64,000 nt of DNA, from positions 33,678,208 to 33,742,207 of the forward strand of contig OY970832.1 in the NCBI GenBank assembly GCA_963853835.1. Direction: 5' to 3'. The position numbers and the translations under genes are program-made. Positions 59,898 to 64,000 of the stretch are shown piece after piece. Origin of the DNA: Calendula officinalis (Eukaryota > Streptophyta > Magnoliopsida > Asterales > Asteraceae). Under the pieces are notes generated by a model that saw only the letters and a list, made by a program, of their open reading frames with translations, was not told where the DNA came from and made no database searches. The first letter of the stretch is position 1, and each line of letters opens with the position of its first letter.

Positions 59898-60446
59898 ATT
59901 CCCCACATGAATAGAGATCGATTGAAAACACCACAAATTATTGATAAATGTTCAACAGTTAAGTCTTGCAAAGGATAGGTAGGTGTTAACCTTTGAACCC
60001 TCCCTTGAGAAGCACACTTAGTCTCCTAGCAGTCAGTATACGTGATGTCCTTGAACTGAATCCGCCTTTTATGATAGTATACATTCTCACAAGACTCTCC
60101 CTAACTTGTTCATATCCTCTTATCGTGCCCGTCTTGGTCATGGACACTGCCTGGTTCTGCGAGAGATACTAAGAATTGTGCCCAACAATTCCATTCGAAG
60201 CGACCCCACTTCTCCCTCACATAGGTGATTCTTTACTACGAATCATTAAAAGCCATAGTGCTTATCCTCATTGTCACTGAACTAGGAATGGACTAGGAAG
60301 TAGTACAATTTACTCCCTTTAAGAATGTTTGGAGGAATTCCGTTACCCCCACAGTGACATCCCTTCGTTTATACAATTAGGTTGTCCTATTGAACCTAGA
60401 TCTTGAGATCTCCAGTCAACTAGGTTAGGTTTCCTTCGCATAAACT
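59898..60446 (-). other. Copia-D 3' untranslated interior
   Basis: Between the pol stop (60447-60449) and the purine tract ATTCCCCACATG. About 550 bp, less A+T-rich than the surroundings, no reading frame of note. Confidence 0.6.
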
Positions 60447-60892
60447 TTATTCCAAGGGCTTTAGTCCCATTCCATTCGACGACTTACTAACTAAATCTTT
60501 GCTTATGCCTTTCGTAAGTGGATCCGCAATGTTATCTTGACATAGTCAATCATGATAACTCCAGTTAAGAGTAGTTGTCGTATCGAGTTATGTCTACGTC
60601 GAATATGCCTTGACTTACCATTATACATTGTGCTTTTGGCTCTACCAATAGCCGATTGGCTATCACAATGTATACAAATGGAAGACAAAGGCATAGACCA
60701 ATTTGGAATACATTCCACAAATTGGCGTAGCCATTCCGCCTCTTCACCACTTTTATCCAAGGCGATAAACTCGGATTCCATTGTGGATCTAGCTATAACG
60801 TTTGCTTGGACGACTTCCAAGATATAGCCGCACCTCCAAGGGTAAACACATAACCACTTGTAGATTTGGAATCCTTTATATCCGATATCCAA
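60447..60892 (-). pseudogene. Copia-D RNase H end
   Basis: Contains ARSTMESEFIALDKSGEEAE (RNase H Glu), HCDSQSAIGRAKS (Asp), GKSRHIRRRHNSIRQLL, then after a frame change DNIADPLTKGISKDLV and GMGLKPLE-stop at 60447, the standard copia pol C-terminus. Frameshifts near 60798 and near 60540 separate it from the RT part. Confidence 0.83.
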
Positions 60893-61698
60893 TTCGCATC
60901 ATTGTATCCTTCGATCACAGCTGGATATCGAGTATAATGCAATCCATAATTTATAGTGTACCTCAAGTACCAAAGTACTCTAGTAATACTTTTCCAATGT
61001 TCAACACTTGGATCACTAGTGTACCTACTTAGCCTACTCACATCATAAGCTAAATCCGGTCTTTTACAACTCATTAGGTACAATAGACTACCAATAATCC
61101 TTGAGTATTCTAATTGATTCACACTTTCACCTCTATTTTTATGTAGATGGTGAGAGGTGTCAATTGGAGTACTAACTTTATTAGTGTCTCCCACACTAAA
61201 ATTCTCAAGAATTTTATCAACATAGTGTTTTTGCGTTAACACAAGTCCATCATGGGTGCGTACAATCTTGATTCCAAGAATGAGATCCACCAAGCCCATG
61301 GCTTTCATGTAAAACCTTGATTTCAACATATCGTTTGTATATTGATTCATCTTATCATTGCTTCCAATGATAAGCATATCATCTACATAAAGACATAAGA
61401 TGACATATCCATGACTTGTGTTTTTCACATAAACACATTTGTCACACTCGTTAATTTTAAAACCACTTTCTAGCATGACATTGTCAAACTTTTGGTGCCA
61501 TTGTTTAGGAGCTTGTTTCAATCCATACAATGATTTAACGAGTTTACATATTTTTGCCTCTTGACCAGGAGCAATAAAGCCTTCCGGTTGTTCCATATAA
61601 ATATCCTCTTCTAAATCACCGTTTAGAAAGGCGGTTTTCACATCCATTTGATGAACCTCTAGATTTCTTATGGAAGCGATCGCAAGTACCATCCGAAT
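60793..61698 (-). pseudogene. Copia-D reverse transcriptase
   Basis: HQMDVKTAFLNGDLEEDIYM, LYGLKQAPKQWHQKFD, CLYVDDMLIIGSND with an intact YVDD, GLVDLILGIKI, SRIIGSLLYLMSCKRPDLAY and the RNase H start YNDANWISDIKDSKSTSGYV. It ends at a frameshift after SWKSSKQ. Confidence 0.88.
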
Positions 61699-63090
61699 TT
61701 ATGTTATTCGCGTTACCGGTGAGTAGGTATCAAAGTAATCTAGACCTTCTCGTTGTCTATATCCTTTGATCACCAACCTCTCTTTATATTTATCAATGGA
61801 ACCATCCGCTTTCATCTTTTTCTTAAAAATCCATCGGTAGCCTAAACTTTTGCAACCCGGAGGAAGATCAACTAGCTCCCACGTATGGTTTTGTAAGATA
61901 GAATATATCTCGCTTTTGATGGCTTCTTTCCATTGAGGTCCTTCTGAAGAAGTTACCGCTTCACGGTAGGTCTGTGCTTCACTTTCTACCATATAGGTGA
62001 CAAAGTCCGAACCAAAGGATTTTTCAATTCTTGCCCTTTTACTTCTTCTAGGCTCAACCTCTTCTAATTGAGGTTGTTGTTGTCTCTCATCATGGACAAC
62101 TTCGTCAACATGTGTAGACGAACTTCCTTGTTCTTTGTCTAAACAAGGAAACACATTTTCAAAGAATGACACATTCCTTGATTCCATAATCGTATTTTTG
62201 TTTGTATCGGGAATCTTAGATTCATGCACAAGAAAACGATAGGCACTACTATGATGTGCATAACCAATAAATATGCAATAACCCGTTTTAGACCCAATCT
62301 TTTGAGTCTTAGGACGAGGAATGGCTACCTTAGCAAGGCACCCCCACACTTGTAAGTACTTATACGAAGGTTTTCTTCCAAACCAAAGTTCATACGGTGT
62401 TTCATCCTTTTCCTTACGTGGTATCTTATTTAAAAGATAATTAGCCGACAAAACGGCTTCCCCCCACATTTCATGGTTTAACCCCGAACTTATAAGCATG
62501 GCATTAACCATCTCTTTCAAGGTACGATTCTTTCGCTCGGCAATACCATTTTGCTGTGGCGAATAAGGAGCAGTGAATTCATGTCTTATTCCATTTTGAG
62601 AACATATTTGCGCAAAAGGAGAAACATATTCACCTCCTCGATCACTTCGTACAACCTTGATTTTCTTATTAAGTTGGTTTTCAACCTCATTTTTGTACAA
62701 AATGAATTTCGCAATTGCTTCATCCTTACTCTTAAGTAAGTACACATAGCAATATTTAGTACAATCATCAATAAACGTAATGAAGTACTTGTTACCACCA
62801 ATGGTAAGAATTGATTTCAAATCACACACATCCATATGAATCATATCAAGTGGTTCGGTTTTCCTTTCAACCGATCGAAATGATGTTCTCGTAAGTTTGG
62901 CTTCAACACACGTGTTGCATTTGTGATTCGAATCAATGTGGAATGTTGGTATGCTATTTAATTTAATCAACCGACGAATTGAATTATAATTTACATGGCC
63001 TAAACGACCATGCCAATCATTTGACGTTTCAAGTAAATGAACGACATTAGTAACATTTTTATTAAAATTTCGTTTAAGCTTTATTAAATT
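61699..63090 (-). pseudogene. Copia-D integrase and RT start
   Basis: Zinc block (DWHGRLGHVNYNS...CNTCVEAK), integrase triad MIHMDVCD, RSDRGGEYVS and SPQQNGIAERKNRTL, then the integrase C-terminal block (WGCLAKVAIPRPK, GYCIFIGYAHHSS), RRSKRARIEKSFG linker and RT start WELVDLPPGCKSLGYRWIF. It is stopped by TAA at 61699-61701; RT continues in the same frame beyond. The upstream stop is TAA at 63091. Confidence 0.88.
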
Positions 63091-63591
63091 TTATTTGAAC
63101 ATACCATTAAGGGCATAACCCTTACCAACATCCATTCCACTTTTTGATAATACAATCTTATCGGATTCAATCACAACTGGAAATCCAAACTTAGTAAGCA
63201 ACCATCCGGACACAAGATTCTTACGAATCGCCGGAACATACAAAACGTTGCTTAACGTGACATCATTTCCGGAAATCATCCTTAAGATGATATTTCCTTC
63301 ACCTTTAATATCCACGGTAGCCGAGTTTCCTATCAAAAGTTTTTGTCCATTTTCAACATCTTTGAAAGTGGTAAACAAACTTTTATTGAAACACACGTGA
63401 CGAGTTGTACCCGTATCGACATACCATCCACTTGAATCGTTTCCCACCAAATTAACTTCCGACATTTCGGAAATCACAGCCACAATATGCATATCTTCCT
63501 TCATATGCATTTCCATGTTAGGCATTGTCACAACATTTGTCATTTTTATCAAATAAAAAATGCAAATATTTGACCAAAAAAGCCTCAACAA
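63091..63591 (-). pseudogene. Copia-D protease
   Basis: WYVDTGTTRHVCFNKSLF with an intact DTG, then GEGNIILRMISGNDVTL and LYVPAIRKNLVSGWLLTKFG, the usual copia protease order. The gag zinc knuckle expected just upstream is missing. The first ~40 residues of the open frame show no gag similarity. Ends in TAA at 63091. Confidence 0.82.
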
Positions 63592-63966
63592 TTATACTTA
63601 TTTCAATTAGAAGTAAGATATATTTCAAGTATCAACTCAAGAAGTCTATGACTATCTTGTATCTTACAACCAATGTCCACAAATATAAATTTTAAGTCCA
63701 AAATTGTTCTAAACAATATATCAAGTTTATTTAAAATCAAACTTTAAAAACTTGATATAATAAACTTTAAATCCAAAAATTTGATTTAACAATTTAAACA
63801 AAACAAAATTAGAAATTTTCAAAAACTCAATTGAACCTTTTGTTCTATAAAAACGTTTCAATCACCACTTTTTCCGAATCTAAGCTATTAAGAAGCAAAA
63901 AACCGAAAAAAGACTTTGTGTTTTCCAACTGGTATTACCAAAGAGAGGAAAAATCTATTTTAAGTT
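63592..63966 (-). other. Copia-D region where gag is missing
   Basis: 375 bp of A+T-rich sequence between protease and the 5' LTR. A copia gag needs about 700-1000 bp and a CCHC knuckle; neither is here. An internal deletion is likely. Confidence 0.65.
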
Positions 63967-64000
63967 TGTAGGAGCTAATACCAATTTTCATTAAATAAAA
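63967..64000 (-). repeat. Copia-D 5' LTR, first bases
   Basis: TGTAGGAGCTAATACC followed by 'aattttcattaaataaaa', matching 51003-51020 and 50211-50228. It is cut by the end of the window. Confidence 0.7.

Larger units (their letters stand above)
51003..64000 (-). mobile_element. Copia-D, gag-less Ty1/copia element, runs off right edge
   Basis: 3' LTR at 51003-59897 (split by Copia-C), interior 59898-63966, and the start of the 5' LTR at 63967 (TGTAGGAGCTAATACC again). On the minus strand the LTR begins TGTTGGAA and a purine tract (CATGTGGGGAAT) precedes it at 59898. The pol order protease, integrase, RT, RNase H is that of copia. No gag frame lies between protease and the 5' LTR. The left flank is GATTA; the right flank is outside. 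The LTR edge is ambiguous: AATTGGTATTAGCTCC near it resembles a decayed primer site, which would move the edge by about 17 bp. Confidence 0.85.

Overview
The window looks like repeat-dense nuclear DNA of a flowering plant. It holds nested Ty1/copia LTR elements with initiator-Met-type primer sites, a large LTR element with no coding sequence, a Helitron, a Stowaway-type MITE, and two Mutator-like (MULE) regions. Each MULE region carries a FAR1-type transposase gene facing a ULP1-like gene. The ULP1/PB1-like proteins, the Agenet gene and the At2g35280-type F-box relic suggest a eudicot, perhaps Asteraceae; that placement is inference. I saw no convincing single-copy housekeeping gene and no rRNA or tRNA gene.

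Layout. (1) 1-14698 is a nest on the minus strand. An old copia element (Copia-A; leader and 5' LTR only) carries a 4966-bp Helitron (1520-6485) in its leader. A second copia element (Copia-B, 6859-14196, TSD GCAAC) sits in its LTR. Copia-B has LTRs that look identical but a wrecked gag-pol. (2) 14774-16660 is a 181-bp tandem array, ordered as a dimer of about 361 bp. (3) 17.05-33.5 kb holds a 5'-truncated FAR1/MULE transposase (+) converging on a multi-exon ULP1-like gene (-). One exon of the latter is split by a 9148-bp LARD-type LTR element (22572-31719, TSD CGGCT). (4) 33.5-36.45 kb has no gene; it holds short tandem repeats, long (AT)n tracts and a small TIR element. (5) 36.4-49.4 kb is a second FAR1/MULE transposase pseudogene (+), a convergent PB1/ULP1-like pseudogene (-), an Agenet-domain gene (-) and an F-box relic (-). 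Their introns and spacers carry dozens of copies of one short palindrome, GTTTAATCAT-NN-ATGATTAAAC. (6) 49.5-51.2 kb is a third ULP1-like relic, duplicated in tandem together with part of an LTR. (7) 51003-64000 is a gag-less copia element (Copia-D, -) that runs off the right edge. Its 3' LTR is split by a nearly complete third copia element (Copia-C, 51503-59293, TSD TACTG), whose gag-pol stays in one frame but has five nonsense codons.

How the parts relate. Copia-A, -B and -C share leader, primer site and LTR ends, so they are one clade. The dead Copia-B has the youngest-looking LTRs, which points to mobilisation in trans by a Copia-C-like relative. The two MULE regions share a convergent transposase plus ULP1-like layout, as described for ULP1-carrying (Kaonashi-type) MULEs. 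In both, the ULP1 side has lost protease capacity. The most unusual unexplained structure is the roughly 12-kb field of dispersed palindromes, confined to non-coding parts of the second MULE region.
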